In this document: positions 38,235 to 47,007 of the stretch, in pieces
Layout: the number at the start of each line of letters is the position of its first letter
How positions within the stretch are numbered: the first letter of the stretch is position 1
Assembly (NCBI GenBank): GCA_041228285.1
Contig: CP166133.1
Location: 2,699,380 to 2,763,379, forward strand
DNA from: Neisseriaceae bacterium CLB008
GTDB lineage: Bacteria; Pseudomonadota; Gammaproteobacteria; Burkholderiales; Neisseriaceae
Direction of reading: 5' to 3'
DNA length: 64,000 nt
Notes under the pieces: generated by a model
Database searches by the model: none
Told to the model about the DNA's origin: nothing
Seen by the model: only the letters and a program-made list of their open reading frames with translations
Made by a program: the position numbers and the translations under genes

Positions 38235-38561
38235 ATGCCCTACGGTGAAGACACCATTTATGTGGTGGGCGATGCTAAATCGCCACAAAACAACCCCATA
38301 ACCGAAAAGTTTAAGGCCTATTTTTTGGCCTTGGTCATTGACCAAACAACCCATCTGATCGTTGACGTGGAATGTTCCACCACCTTGACGCTGACCAATC
38401 GATTCATTCGTGAATTCTTCATTGGCCAGCACATCCAAAACAACGACATCAGTAACCAAATTACCCAACGCTATTTAGGCTCATCACAAAAAGCCTTGAT
38501 TGTGGCATTTAAAGACGCACAGAAAAAATATGCCCAACACCTTCAACGTGATGCCCAATAG
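38235..38561 (+). CDS. DUF3870-domain protein
   Basis: A 108-residue soluble protein matching DUF3870 by its core (YFLALVIDQTTHLIVDVECSTTLTLTNRFI, in part, and QRYLGSSQKALIVAFKDAQKKY). Function is unknown. It has conserved C and S/T positions but no recognisable catalytic motif. GGGGAG precedes its ATG. It is the first gene of a plus-strand unit with a DUF819 membrane protein and a dipeptide epimerase. Confidence 0.78.
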   Translation: MPYGEDTIYVVGDAKSPQNNPITEKFKAYFLALVIDQTTHLIVDVECSTTLTLTNRFIREFFIGQHIQNNDISNQITQRYLGSSQKALIVAFKDAQKKYAQHLQRDAQ

Positions 38562-38708
38562 CTGATTTAAGCTGCTTTATTTAATTACCTAAATAAAATC
38601 CAGCCAATCGCACCGCTTGCTTAACCGCAGGCGTGCGCTTGGCTGGATTTTTTTTGGCCATACCAACGCTACCGAATAAGTAGCGAACCCACACACCAGG
38701 AGAAACAC

Positions 38709-39866
38709 ATGATAGAACAAGGCTTTATGTATTTAAGCGTGCTGATTGCTTGGGCTGCCGCGATGGCCGCCTTTCAGCAATACACCCACGCCCGCAAGCT
38801 GCTGACTTTTTTACCCGCCGTGGTGCTGATTTACATCGGCGCTTCCATGATGAATACCTTTGGCGTGTTTGCGCCATCAGAATCGATCAGCACAACCTAT
38901 TCATCCGTGCGCAGCGCCCTCTTACCGGCCATGCTGGCGCTGATGCTGCTAAAATGCAATCTGCGCGAAATCATCCACCTCGGCCCCCGCATGTTGGTCG
39001 CCTATGCCTGTGCTGTATTCAGCATTTTGGTGGGCTTTGTAGTGGTTTATGTGGGCCTGAAACACTTCTACATTGACGGCACCTGGCGCGCATTTGGCGC
39101 CCTCGCCGGCAGCTGGACCGGCGGCTCGGCCAATATGGTGGCCTTACAAAGCATCTTAGACGTACCCGAAACCATTTTCGGCTACATTCTGATGATGGAC
39201 ACCATCAATTACGCCGTCTGGGTGATGTTCATGTTCTGGCTGGTGCCGTTTGCTGGGCGCTTCAACAAATGGACCAAGGCGCCAGAGCAGCTGTCGAGCG
39301 AAGCCATGAACATGAAGACCGAAACCGCAGAAGCGCCGATCACGTTTCAGAATATTTTGTATCTTTTAGGCATTGGCCTGTTGATTTCGGCCGTATGTAC
39401 CTGGGCTGGGCAAAACCTGCCCAACGTGGGCGACGTGATTAACGGCACCACTTGGACCATTATGCTGGCTTCCTTAATCGGCCTAGGCTTGGCGATGACG
39501 CCGCTGTCTAAAATGTCCGGCTCCATGGAATTATCCAACGTCATGCTCTACATCATCATCGCCTTAATCGCTTCGCGCTCAGACTTCAGCAATCTAGCCC
39601 AAGCCCCGATTTACCTCGTGTCTGGCTTCTTGATTTTGTTCATTCACCTGGTGGTGATGGTGCTGTTGGGCAAACTCTTTCGCTACGATTTATTTACCCT
39701 CGGCGTGGCCAGCCTCGCCAATATTGGCGGCATGGCTTCGGCCCCGATGCTGGCCGCCAGCTACCACAAATCGCTGATTCCCATTGGCGTGTTGATGGCG
39801 CTGATGGGCTCTTTTGCCGGCACCTATTTCGGCATGCTGGTGGGCAAAATTTTGTCCTTACTGTAA
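38709..39866 (+). CDS. DUF819-family membrane protein
   Basis: A 385-residue protein with about 10-11 membrane helices. The signature GSWTGGSANMVALQ lies near residue 139, and a mirrored ASLANIGGMASAPMLAASYHKSLIP near the C-terminus; together they suggest two inverted halves, as in many secondary carriers. The family is uncharacterised but transporter-like. AGGAG precedes the ATG. Thirty-three bases before the epimerase gene, so a role in uptake of the epimerase substrate (a dipeptide) is plausible but unproven. Confidence 0.85.
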   Translation: MIEQGFMYLSVLIAWAAAMAAFQQYTHARKLLTFLPAVVLIYIGASMMNTFGVFAPSESISTTYSSVRSALLPAMLALMLLKCNLREIIHLGPRMLVAYACAVFSILVGFVVVYVGLKHFYIDGTWRAFGALAGSWTGGSANMVALQSILDVPETIFGYILMMDTINYAVWVMFMFWLVPFAGRFNKWTKAPEQLSSEAMNMKTETAEAPITFQNILYLLGIGLLISAVCTWAGQNLPNVGDVINGTTWTIMLASLIGLGLAMTPLSKMSGSMELSNVMLYIIIALIASRSDFSNLAQAPIYLVSGFLILFIHLVVMVLLGKLFRYDLFTLGVASLANIGGMASAPMLAASYHKSLIPIGVLMALMGSFAGTYFGMLVGKILSLL

Positions 39867-39899
39867 TCGAACTTGATGAAACCATGAGAAAGCACGCAC

Positions 39900-40958
39900 A
39901 TGATCATTACCCAACTACGGGTGGCGCACACGCCGCTACAGCTGCACACCCCTTTTAAAACGGCGCTGCGCACCGCCCACGAAATTGACAGCATCGATGT
40001 GTATCTAGACACCGATGCAGGCCTAGTCGGCCGCGGCGCCACCGCCCCCACTTTAGTCATCACCGGTGATTCTAAAGAAGGCATCATCGGCGCCCTTTTA
40101 GGCCCAATTCAGGCCGCTCTCGTCGGCCAAGACGCACGCCAGCTCAATGTTTTACTTCTGGCCATACAGCGTGCCTGCATCGGTAATACCAGCGCCAAAG
40201 CCGCCGCCGACATCGCCCTACATGATCTATTTGCCAAGTGGCTGGATCAACCGCTTTACGCCGTTCTCGGCGGCCACAAAGCGCTGACCACCAATATGAC
40301 CATTGGCCTAGACACGCCAGAAGTCATGCAGGTAGCCGCCCAAAAAGCCGTGGCCGACGGTTTTGACACTTTAAAAATCAAGGTCGGTAACGACCCCAGC
40401 CTCGACATCGAGCGCATGCAGGCCATCGCCGCCGCCGTACCCAGCACCACCCGCTTTCGCCTCGACGCCAATCAGGGCTGGACAGCTAAAGATGCCGTCA
40501 ACGTGATTCGCCAATTAGAAGCGCTAGGCTTCAACATCGATTGGGTAGAGCAACCAGTATTGGCGCGCGACTTTGCTGGGATGAAATACGTCACCGACAA
40601 AGTCGCCACCAAAATCATGGCCGATGAGAGCGTGTTTTCGCCGCAAGACGCCTTCACCCTCATCAGCGAGCGCTGCGTCGACCTCCTCAACATCAAGCTG
40701 CTCAAATGTGGTGGCATCGGCCCCGCCCGCCAAATCGCCGACTTAGCCGCCGTTCACCATATGCCGTGCATGATCGGCAGCATGATGGAGTCATCCGTCT
40801 CGGTGAGCGCCGCAGCCCACTTTGCTGCCAGCCATCCCAACGTTTTATACTGTGACTTTGATGCGCCGCTGTGGCTGACCGAAGCCCCACAAGGGCTCAG
40901 CTACCAAGGCCAGCAAGTATTTTTAAACCAGCGCCCCGGCCTTGGTCTTGAGGCCTAA
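39900..40958 (+). CDS. Dipeptide epimerase (enolase superfamily, AE-epimerase-like)
   Basis: A 352-residue enzyme of the muconate lactonising subgroup. The catalytic lysines sit in TLKIKVG (K159, K161) and NIKLLKCGG (K266); metal ligands are D189 (DANQGW), E217 (EQPV) and D242 (ADES). This is the pattern of L-Ala-D/L-Glu epimerases and related dipeptide epimerases, which invert the second residue of dipeptides, often during murein peptide recycling. Which dipeptide is used cannot be told from sequence. A terminator follows. Confidence 0.9.
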   Translation: MIITQLRVAHTPLQLHTPFKTALRTAHEIDSIDVYLDTDAGLVGRGATAPTLVITGDSKEGIIGALLGPIQAALVGQDARQLNVLLLAIQRACIGNTSAKAAADIALHDLFAKWLDQPLYAVLGGHKALTTNMTIGLDTPEVMQVAAQKAVADGFDTLKIKVGNDPSLDIERMQAIAAAVPSTTRFRLDANQGWTAKDAVNVIRQLEALGFNIDWVEQPVLARDFAGMKYVTDKVATKIMADESVFSPQDAFTLISERCVDLLNIKLLKCGGIGPARQIADLAAVHHMPCMIGSMMESSVSVSAAAHFAASHPNVLYCDFDAPLWLTEAPQGLSYQGQQVFLNQRPGLGLEA

Positions 40959-40978
40959 AGCCCGACACGTTCTGCGCC

Positions 40979-41011
40979 AGCCGTTAGCCCATCAGGGTTA
41001 GCGGCTTTTTC
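40979..41011 (+). terminator. Terminator after the epimerase gene
   Basis: A 12-bp stem with two wobble pairs (40979-40990 with 40995-41006), ATCA loop, followed by TTTT. Confidence 0.8.
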
Positions 41012-41126
41012 ATGGGCGTAGATCGCCCTTCCCAAAACCCCATATGATTGTTATGATGAAATAAACACATAATAATGAATCAAATCAGCCTGAGTCCCAC
41101 TTGTTGTCACAAAGGAGTCACACAAG

Positions 41127-42905
41127 ATGTCGGATTTAAGCCCCCCCAGTCAGGGCCATTCCAGTCAAAACAGCCGTTCATTGCTGGTTGCCCAAAGCAT
41201 TTTAAACGGCTTTAATAAGCACTACTTTCTGTTTAGCCAGGCCAACGCCCAGGCCAAAGGCCTGTTCGAGGCCGCTAACTGGCATGGCATTCAAGAGTTA
41301 GTCGCCAATCGAATTCAAATGTACGACGACCGCGTCAAAGAGGCTGTGACCTTTTTGCGCGAAACCTGCGACGCCGCCCACTTTTCTGATGAAGTCTGGC
41401 AGCAGGCCAAAACCCTTTATATTGCGCTGCTGGTCAACCACAAGCAGCCCGAACTGGCGGAAACCTTCTTTAATTCGGTGTGCTGCAAGATTTTGGATCG
41501 GGAATACTTTAATAACGACTTCATCTTCTTTAAACCGGCAACCTCAACCGAATACATCGAATCCGACCCACCCACGTTTAAAAGCTTCTACCCTAATAAA
41601 GAAGGCCTACGCGGCTGCCTACAGCACATCATTGGCCACTTTAACTGGCAGCGCCCGTTTGCCCACCTCAATCACGACCTTTCCTGCGTGCTGCGCGCCG
41701 CTAAAGCCCATTTTCAAGACGAATGGCCGCCCAGCGAGCTCAATTTGCACCTGCAGGTATTGCATGCGCCGTTTTACCGCAATAAAGGCGCCTACATCTT
41801 TGGTCAAATCGTCAACGGCAGCCGCCGCCATCCGTTCGCCCTCGCCATTTTGCACGACGAGCAAGGCCAGCTAGTCATCGACACGGCCCTGTTTCATCCC
41901 GAGCAAATTGCGGTGCTGTTCTCGTTTGCGCGCGCCTATTTCTTAGTCGACATGGATGTGCCTTCAGCCTACGTGAATTTCTTACACCGACTGCTGCCGA
42001 TGCGCCATCCGCACGAGCTGTACACCATGCTGGGGCTGCAAAAGCAGGGCAAAAATATTTTTTACCGTGAATTCATTCAGCACCTCAACCATTCCAACGA
42101 TCAGTTCACCTTAGCCCCTGGGGTCAAAGGCTTGGTGATGTTGGTGTTTACGCTGCCGACCTTCCCCTACGTGTTTAAGCTGATTAAAGACGTGTTCGGT
42201 CCGAATAAAGACTTTGGTCGCAAAGAAGTGAAAGAGAAATATCTCTTAGTGAAGCGCCACGATCGCGTCGGCCGCATGGCCGATACCTTAGAGTTTTCCA
42301 ACGTGGCCTTTCCTCTAGATCGCTGCGATCCACTGCTCTTGGCCGAACTACGCGCTTTGGCGCCGTCGCAAATCGAAGAAAGCAACGGCCTGTTGGTGGT
42401 CAAACACCTGTACATTGAGCGCCGCCTCAAGCCTCTGAACCTCTTCATGCAAAGCGCCAGCCAAGCCGACAAAGACAGCGCCGTGATTGAATACGGTAAC
42501 GCCCTGAAAGAGCTGGCCTCGGCCAACATCTTCCCTGGCGACATGCTGTATAAAAACTTTGGCATGACCCGCTACGGCCGCGTGATCTTCTATGATTATG
42601 ATGAAATTGAATACATGACCGACTGTCAGTTCCGAGCCATTCCGCCAGCACCCAACCCTGAATACGAGTTGTCCAGCGAAGTGTGGTACCCCGTCAATAA
42701 GGGCGATGTGTTCCCCGAAGAGTTTGGGCCCTTCTTATTGGGTGAGCCTGACGTGCGCCAAGTGTTTTTAAAACACCACCGCGATCTGTTGACGCCGCAG
42801 TTTTGGCAAAGTAAGAAAGACCGCATTTTGGCCGGCCTCATCGAAGATTTTTACCCTTACCCCGAGTCTGGCCGCTTCCCTCGGTTAGCGCCAAACACAC
42901 GATAA
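41127..42905 (+). CDS. aceK: Isocitrate dehydrogenase kinase/phosphatase
   Basis: A 592-residue bifunctional enzyme that phosphorylates isocitrate dehydrogenase to send isocitrate into the glyoxylate shunt, and reverses this. The N-terminal half begins LLVAQSILNGFNKHYFLF, as in AceK, with NRIQMYDDRV and the regulatory domain. The C-terminal kinase-like half has the phosphate-binding region GVKGLVMLVFTLPTFPYVFKLI (in part) and catalytic FPGDMLYKNFGMTRYGRVIFYDYDE. AAAGGAG precedes the ATG. It lies upstream of aceA, with its own terminator. Confidence 0.96.
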   Translation: MSDLSPPSQGHSSQNSRSLLVAQSILNGFNKHYFLFSQANAQAKGLFEAANWHGIQELVANRIQMYDDRVKEAVTFLRETCDAAHFSDEVWQQAKTLYIALLVNHKQPELAETFFNSVCCKILDREYFNNDFIFFKPATSTEYIESDPPTFKSFYPNKEGLRGCLQHIIGHFNWQRPFAHLNHDLSCVLRAAKAHFQDEWPPSELNLHLQVLHAPFYRNKGAYIFGQIVNGSRRHPFALAILHDEQGQLVIDTALFHPEQIAVLFSFARAYFLVDMDVPSAYVNFLHRLLPMRHPHELYTMLGLQKQGKNIFYREFIQHLNHSNDQFTLAPGVKGLVMLVFTLPTFPYVFKLIKDVFGPNKDFGRKEVKEKYLLVKRHDRVGRMADTLEFSNVAFPLDRCDPLLLAELRALAPSQIEESNGLLVVKHLYIERRLKPLNLFMQSASQADKDSAVIEYGNALKELASANIFPGDMLYKNFGMTRYGRVIFYDYDEIEYMTDCQFRAIPPAPNPEYELSSEVWYPVNKGDVFPEEFGPFLLGEPDVRQVFLKHHRDLLTPQFWQSKKDRILAGLIEDFYPYPESGRFPRLAPNTR

Positions 42906-43393
42906 TCAATAAAGCATTGACAGCCCGCCCGCCCATATAGCGGGCGGTTTTGTTTTTTCAAGCCTTATTTTTAATATTATTACCAAAAATACAACAGATT
43001 AACAAAATCAACACAGATTCCTTTTGTGACAACGAAAAACAACATGTTGCGTTGCAGCGTTAATCACACCACTCCCCTAGGCGCATCAAGCTTACCCCAT
43101 TAAAAATCGCCCAGATTGGCCAAAAAAATCTTCTCTTCCCAACACCCGATTTTGTTAAAAAAAACGCAAAGGAACATTAAGCAACAAAGTCGAAACTCGA
43201 AACCGAACCCAACAGTAAGCAATTGAAAATTAGACCGTTTGTTCTAACTCGGCGGCGACAAATCGGGCTAGCCCCCCCGTCTGAAACATGGTTAAATTTT
43301 CCCATCGCCAAGGCCAAGAAAGCCGTTCCCTTCTACGCTTTGGACGATCCCTTAAGAATCCAAAATCTAAATTAGAACAAAGGAATTTCAAGT
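42906..43393. other. 488-bp gap between aceK and aceA
   Basis: The aceK terminator occupies the left end. The remaining 430 bp is A-rich on the plus strand and holds no recognisable gene; it contains CAACATGTTG, a 10-bp palindrome near 43040, and a CGAAACtCGAAAC direct repeat near 43193, both possible binding sites. No riboswitch or small RNA could be identified by eye. Confidence 0.6.
42925..42957 (+). terminator. Terminator after aceK
   Basis: An 8-bp GC-rich stem CCGCCCGC / GCGGGCGG with a seven-base loop, followed by TTTTGTTTTTT. Confidence 0.9.
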
Positions 43394-44692
43394 ATGACTA
43401 ATCGTGCACAACGTATCGCCGCCATCGAAAAAGATTGGCAAGAAAACCCTCGCTGGAAAGGCATCAAACGCGGCTACACCGCTGAAGATGTTGAACGCCT
43501 AAGAGGCTCTATCCATGTTGAACACAGCCTAGCGCGCAACGGCGCAGAAAAACTATGGCGCTTGGTTCACGACGAACCGTTCATCAACTGTTTGGGTGCC
43601 CTGACCGGCGGCCAAGCCATGCAGCAGGTTAAAGCTGGCATTAAAGCCATCTACCTATCTGGCTGGCAGGTCGCAGCGGACAACAACTCATACATGTCGA
43701 TGTTCCCAGACCAATCTCTATACCCGGTTGACTCCGTGCCTGCCGTGGTAGAGCGCATCAACAACACCTTTACCCGTGCCGACGAAATCCAACACGCTCG
43801 CGGCGTGGACGCTGGTGACAAAGAGTATGTTGATTACTTCGCCCCGATCGTGGCCGATGCTGAAGCAGGCTTTGGTGGCGTTCTGAACTCTTTCGAACTG
43901 ATGAAATCGATGATTAAAGCCGGCGCGGCTGGGGTTCACTTTGAAGACCAATTGGCGGCAGTGAAAAAATGTGGCCACATGGGCGGTAAAGTATTGGTGC
44001 CCACCCAAGAAGCGGTTCAAAAGCTGATTTCTGCTCGTTTAGCAGCGGACGTGATGGGCGTACCTGCCTTGATCTTGGCCCGTACCGACGCCGAAGCGGC
44101 CGATCTGTTAACCTCAGACGTAGACCCTAACGATCAGCCATTCTGCACTGGCGAGCGCACCGCCGAAGGCTTCTACCGCACCAAAAATGGCCTAGAACAA
44201 GCCATTTCTCGCGGCCTAGCCTATGCACCTTACGCCGACTTGATCTGGTGTGAAACCGGTACCCCTGATTTGGAATTCGCCCGTCAATTTGCCGAAGCGA
44301 TTCACAAAGAGTTCCCAGGCAAGCTGTTGGCCTACAACTGCTCACCTTCGTTTAACTGGAAGAAAAACTTGGATGATGCCACCATCGCCAAATTCCAGCG
44401 CGAACTTGGCGCCATGGGTTACAAATACCAGTTCATCACCTTAGCTGGCATTCACAACATGTGGTACAACATGTTCGATTTAGCTCAAGACTACGCCCAA
44501 CGTGGCATGTCTGCCTACGTTGAAAAAGTACAAGAGCCTGAATTTGCTGCTCGCGACCGTGGTTACACCTTTGTGTCGCACCAGCAAGAAGTAGGCACCG
44601 GTTACTTTGACCAAGTGACCACCGTTATTCAAGGTGGCAGCTCTAGCGTGACGGCCCTAACCGGCTCGACCGAAGAAGAGCAGTTCCACTAA
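43394..44692 (+). CDS. aceA: Isocitrate lyase
   Basis: A 432-residue enzyme that splits isocitrate into glyoxylate and succinate, the first step of the glyoxylate shunt for growth on acetate or fatty acids. The catalytic motif [13 protein letters not shown] carries active-site C193; the substrate region [12 protein letters not shown] and the later [13 protein letters not shown] are diagnostic. AAAGGAA precedes the ATG. Pairing with aceK supports a regulated glyoxylate bypass; malate synthase is not in the window. Confidence 0.98.
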   Translation: MTNRAQRIAAIEKDWQENPRWKGIKRGYTAEDVERLRGSIHVEHSLARNGAEKLWRLVHDEPFINCLGALTGGQAMQQVKAGIKAIYLSGWQVAADNNSYMSMFPDQSLYPVDSVPAVVERINNTFTRADEIQHARGVDAGDKEYVDYFAPIVADAEAGFGGVLNSFELMKSMIKAGAAGVHFEDQLAAVKKCGHMGGKVLVPTQEAVQKLISARLAADVMGVPALILARTDAEAADLLTSDVDPNDQPFCTGERTAEGFYRTKNGLEQAISRGLAYAPYADLIWCETGTPDLEFARQFAEAIHKEFPGKLLAYNCSPSFNWKKNLDDATIAKFQRELGAMGYKYQFITLAGIHNMWYNMFDLAQDYAQRGMSAYVEKVQEPEFAARDRGYTFVSHQQEVGTGYFDQVTTVIQGGSSSVTALTGSTEEEQFH

Positions 44693-44726
44693 GCAGTACC
44701 TTGTTTCCTGACTCATGCTGATATTT

Positions 44727-44756
44727 GCCCCAAGTTCTGCTTGGGGCCTTTTTTTA
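44727..44756 (+). terminator. Terminator after aceA
   Basis: An 8-bp stem GCCCCAAG / CTTGGGGC with a TTCTG loop, followed by C and seven T. Confidence 0.92.
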
Positions 44757-44777
44757 TTGGCCCAATCACATAGGCGC

Positions 44778-44815
44778 AAAAAAACACGCTTTTGCCCGAG
44801 GCAAACCGCGTGTTA
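44778..44815 (-). terminator. Terminator of tRNA-Arg
   Basis: On the minus strand AACACGC pairs with GCGTGTT, with an inner TTTGCC/GGCAAA stem, and T residues follow. Confidence 0.82.
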
Positions 44816-44825
44816 ATAGCATAAG

Positions 44826-44901
44826 TGGCGCACCCAACAGGGATCGAACCTGTGGCCTCCAGCTTCGGAAACTGACGCTCTTCCAACTGAGCTATGGGTG
44901 C
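44826..44901 (-). tRNA. tRNA-Arg (anticodon CCG)
   Basis: The minus strand forms a full cloverleaf: acceptor GCACCCA / TGGGTGC, D-arm GCTCAGTTGGAAGAGC, anticodon loop TTCCGAA (anticodon CCG, reading CGG), T-arm ACAGG TTCGATC CCTGT, discriminator G and an encoded CCA (44826-44828). The anticodon stem contains two G-T pairs. Confidence 0.95.
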
Positions 44902-45098
44902 GTAAACGTCACTATGGCGCAAGATTAGCTTATCTCATGCCTGCTTGTAAAGCCACATAAGCCCCAAAAGGGTAAATAAATGCGATAAAATGGATCAGAA
45001 CACAAACCTAAGCCAAGAGCTCATACGCGCTAATACCCTAACAACACCCGCTTTTTTCCCTTAATTGGCCTTAATTTGAGGCAGGCCAAAGTTTAAGA

Positions 45099-45127
45099 TT
45101 GGAAAGATGGGGCCTTTTAAGTATAAT
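45099..45127 (+). promoter_or_regulatory. Sigma-70 promoter of the cytochrome c gene
   Basis: TTGGAA (45099-45104), a 17-bp spacer and a consensus TATAAT (45122-45127), 53 bp before the ATG. Confidence 0.75.
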
Positions 45128-45180
45128 CTTGGCATTCTATTACCCTACGTTTACCCTTTTCAGGCGAGGCAATATATAAA

Positions 45181-45735
45181 ATGAACACCTCTAGAAAACA
45201 CACTACCGGTTCCGCAGCCACTACCTTAATCGGTGGTATTGTCATTATTCTTGGCTTTTTGTATTTGTTGGTTAGTTTAGCCACCTCTGGTTTTCACAGC
45301 GATTTCGATGAGATGACCAAAGAAGCGGTAAGCTCACGCATTAAACCAACTGGCAATATTGTCTTGGGCGATGGCGTTCCTGCAGGCCAACGCAGTGGTG
45401 AATTAGTTTTCAACAAAGTATGCATCCAATGCCACGCGGAAGACTCTACCGTGGCCAACTCTCCTAAATTCAACCACCCTGACCAATGGGGCCCTCGTAT
45501 TGCCAAAGGCTACGACACCCTATTAGACCACGCCATCAACGGCTTCATGAACGACACCATGCCCGCTCGTGGCGGTCGCTCTGACCTGACCGACGATGAA
45601 GTGGCTCGTGCAGTGGCTTACATGGCCAACAGCGCCGGCGCTAACTTTACTGCCCCAGCCATCGTTGAAGAAGGCGAAGAAGGCGCGGCTGAAGGCGAAA
45701 CTGCAGAAGCGGCTGAAGCAGCACCACAAGAATAA
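45181..45735 (+). CDS. Membrane-anchored cytochrome c5-like protein
   Basis: A 184-residue monohaem cytochrome held in the inner membrane by one N-terminal helix (residues 16-34), with the haem domain in the periplasm. Haem attachment is CIQCH (C81, C84, H85) and the sixth ligand is probably the methionine in DTMPARGG near residue 126. Its role is electron transfer to a terminal oxidase or nitrite reductase, as for neisserial c5. The last 25 residues are an acidic Glu/Ala-rich tail, probably unstructured, not usual for the family. A good promoter and a terminator frame it as a single-gene unit. Confidence 0.9.
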   Translation: MNTSRKHTTGSAATTLIGGIVIILGFLYLLVSLATSGFHSDFDEMTKEAVSSRIKPTGNIVLGDGVPAGQRSGELVFNKVCIQCHAEDSTVANSPKFNHPDQWGPRIAKGYDTLLDHAINGFMNDTMPARGGRSDLTDDEVARAVAYMANSAGANFTAPAIVEEGEEGAAEGETAEAAEAAPQE

Positions 45736-45752
45736 GACTTACTTTTCTTAAG

Positions 45753-45780
45753 AAACGCGCCTTCAAGGCGCGTTTTGTTT
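45753..45780 (+). terminator. Terminator after the cytochrome c gene
   Basis: A 9-bp stem AAACGCGCC / GGCGCGTTT with a TTCAA loop, then TGTTTGT. Confidence 0.82.
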
Positions 45781-45792
45781 GTCTACTGATAG

Positions 45793-45798
45793 TATAAT
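45793..45798 (+). promoter_or_regulatory. -10 element of anmK
   Basis: A consensus TATAAT 27 bp before the anmK ATG; no good -35 hexamer is placed 16-18 bp upstream, so confidence is limited. Confidence 0.45.
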
Positions 45799-45824
45799 CA
45801 GGCATACCCATCCAGGAGTGCATT

Positions 45825-46946
45825 ATGGCAACGGCAACGCTATCGGTTTCCGAATACGAATATTATATTGGCCTAATGTCTGGGACCAGCCTCGATGGCG
45901 TAGACGCCGTCTTGATTCGCACCCAGCACCACCGCTGGTGCGGCGCCCTGGCTCATGCCTTTGTGCCGTACGGCGCCGACACCCAAGCCCAAGTTTTGTC
46001 CTTACAGACAGTGGCCGACAACGAGCTGCATCGAAATGCCCTCTTGGCCCAAACGCTGAGCCATCTTTATGCCGAAGTGGTGAATAAGCTCTTAACCGAA
46101 CAGCAAATCAATCGCCAAGCCATCCGCGCCATTGGCTGCCACGGCCAAACCATTCGCCACAACCCAGCTCAAGGCTATACCTTGCAAAGCGTCGACCTCG
46201 CCCTATTAGCCGAACTGACCGGCATTGACGTCGTGGGTGACTTTCGCAGCCGCGACTTAGCCGCCGGTGGTCAGGGTGCGCCTTTAGTGCCCGCTTTTCA
46301 TCAGGCTTTGTTTGCCCATCCGCAGCAACACCGTGCCATTTTAAACATCGGTGGCATCGCCAACATCACCGTTTTGGCACCCGATCAATCTGCTTTTGGC
46401 TTCGACACCGGCCCTGGCAATATGTTGATGGACGCCTGGGTGCAGCAGCAGTGGCAATGCCACTATGACGAAGGTGGCCAAAAAGCCGCCTCAGGCCAGG
46501 TTTTGCCCGCCCTGCTCACGGCACTCTTAGCCCACCCTTACTTTGCCCAAACGCCACCGAAAAGTACGGGCCGCGACTTATTTTCACTAGACTGGCTGCA
46601 ACCCTTCTTAAGCGGCACCGAACAACCACAGGATGTCTTGCGCACCCTGCTAGAATACACGGCCCTCACCATTGCCGAAGCGGTTCAAACCCATGCAACC
46701 CACACGCAAACCCTATTTGTATGTGGTGGTGGTTTGAATAATGGCTTATTATACAATCGACTAAAAACACTATTGCCGCAGATCAGTTTAAGCGACACCG
46801 CCGAGCTGGCCCTACACCCCCAATGGGTAGAGGCCGCTGCATTTGGCTGGCTGGCCGCCCAGCTCATCCATCGCCAGCCGGGCAACCTACCGCAGGCGAC
46901 CGGTGCGGCTGGCAAACGTTTATTAGGGGCACTTTACCCTGCTTAA
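45825..46946 (+). CDS. anmK: Anhydro-N-acetylmuramic acid kinase
   Basis: A 373-residue kinase that opens and phosphorylates 1,6-anhydro-MurNAc from recycled peptidoglycan to give MurNAc-6-phosphate. The N-terminal YIGLMSGTSLDGVDAVL is diagnostic; later GCHGQTIRHNP, NIGGIANIT and FDTGPGNMLMDAW supply the ATP and sugar sites. GGAG precedes the ATG. The dipeptide epimerase elsewhere in the window could serve the same recycling network. Confidence 0.97.
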   Translation: MATATLSVSEYEYYIGLMSGTSLDGVDAVLIRTQHHRWCGALAHAFVPYGADTQAQVLSLQTVADNELHRNALLAQTLSHLYAEVVNKLLTEQQINRQAIRAIGCHGQTIRHNPAQGYTLQSVDLALLAELTGIDVVGDFRSRDLAAGGQGAPLVPAFHQALFAHPQQHRAILNIGGIANITVLAPDQSAFGFDTGPGNMLMDAWVQQQWQCHYDEGGQKAASGQVLPALLTALLAHPYFAQTPPKSTGRDLFSLDWLQPFLSGTEQPQDVLRTLLEYTALTIAEAVQTHATHTQTLFVCGGGLNNGLLYNRLKTLLPQISLSDTAELALHPQWVEAAAFGWLAAQLIHRQPGNLPQATGAAGKRLLGALYPA

Positions 46947-47007
46947 AGCACTCATACGACGAAACGTGGTGACCACACCACACCCGACCCCAATGACATG
47001 ACTGAAT

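Noticed and set aside
43277-43290. CCGTCTGAAA, resembling the core of the neisserial DNA uptake sequence
   Set aside because: Only isolated near-matches (here and in the yidC terminator) were seen. A true uptake sequence would recur roughly every kilobase; no repeated 10-12-mer of that kind was found by eye.
44725-44928. Open frames on both strands across tRNA-Arg
   Set aside because: Same artefact; the sequence folds as tRNA-Arg(CCG) with its own terminator.
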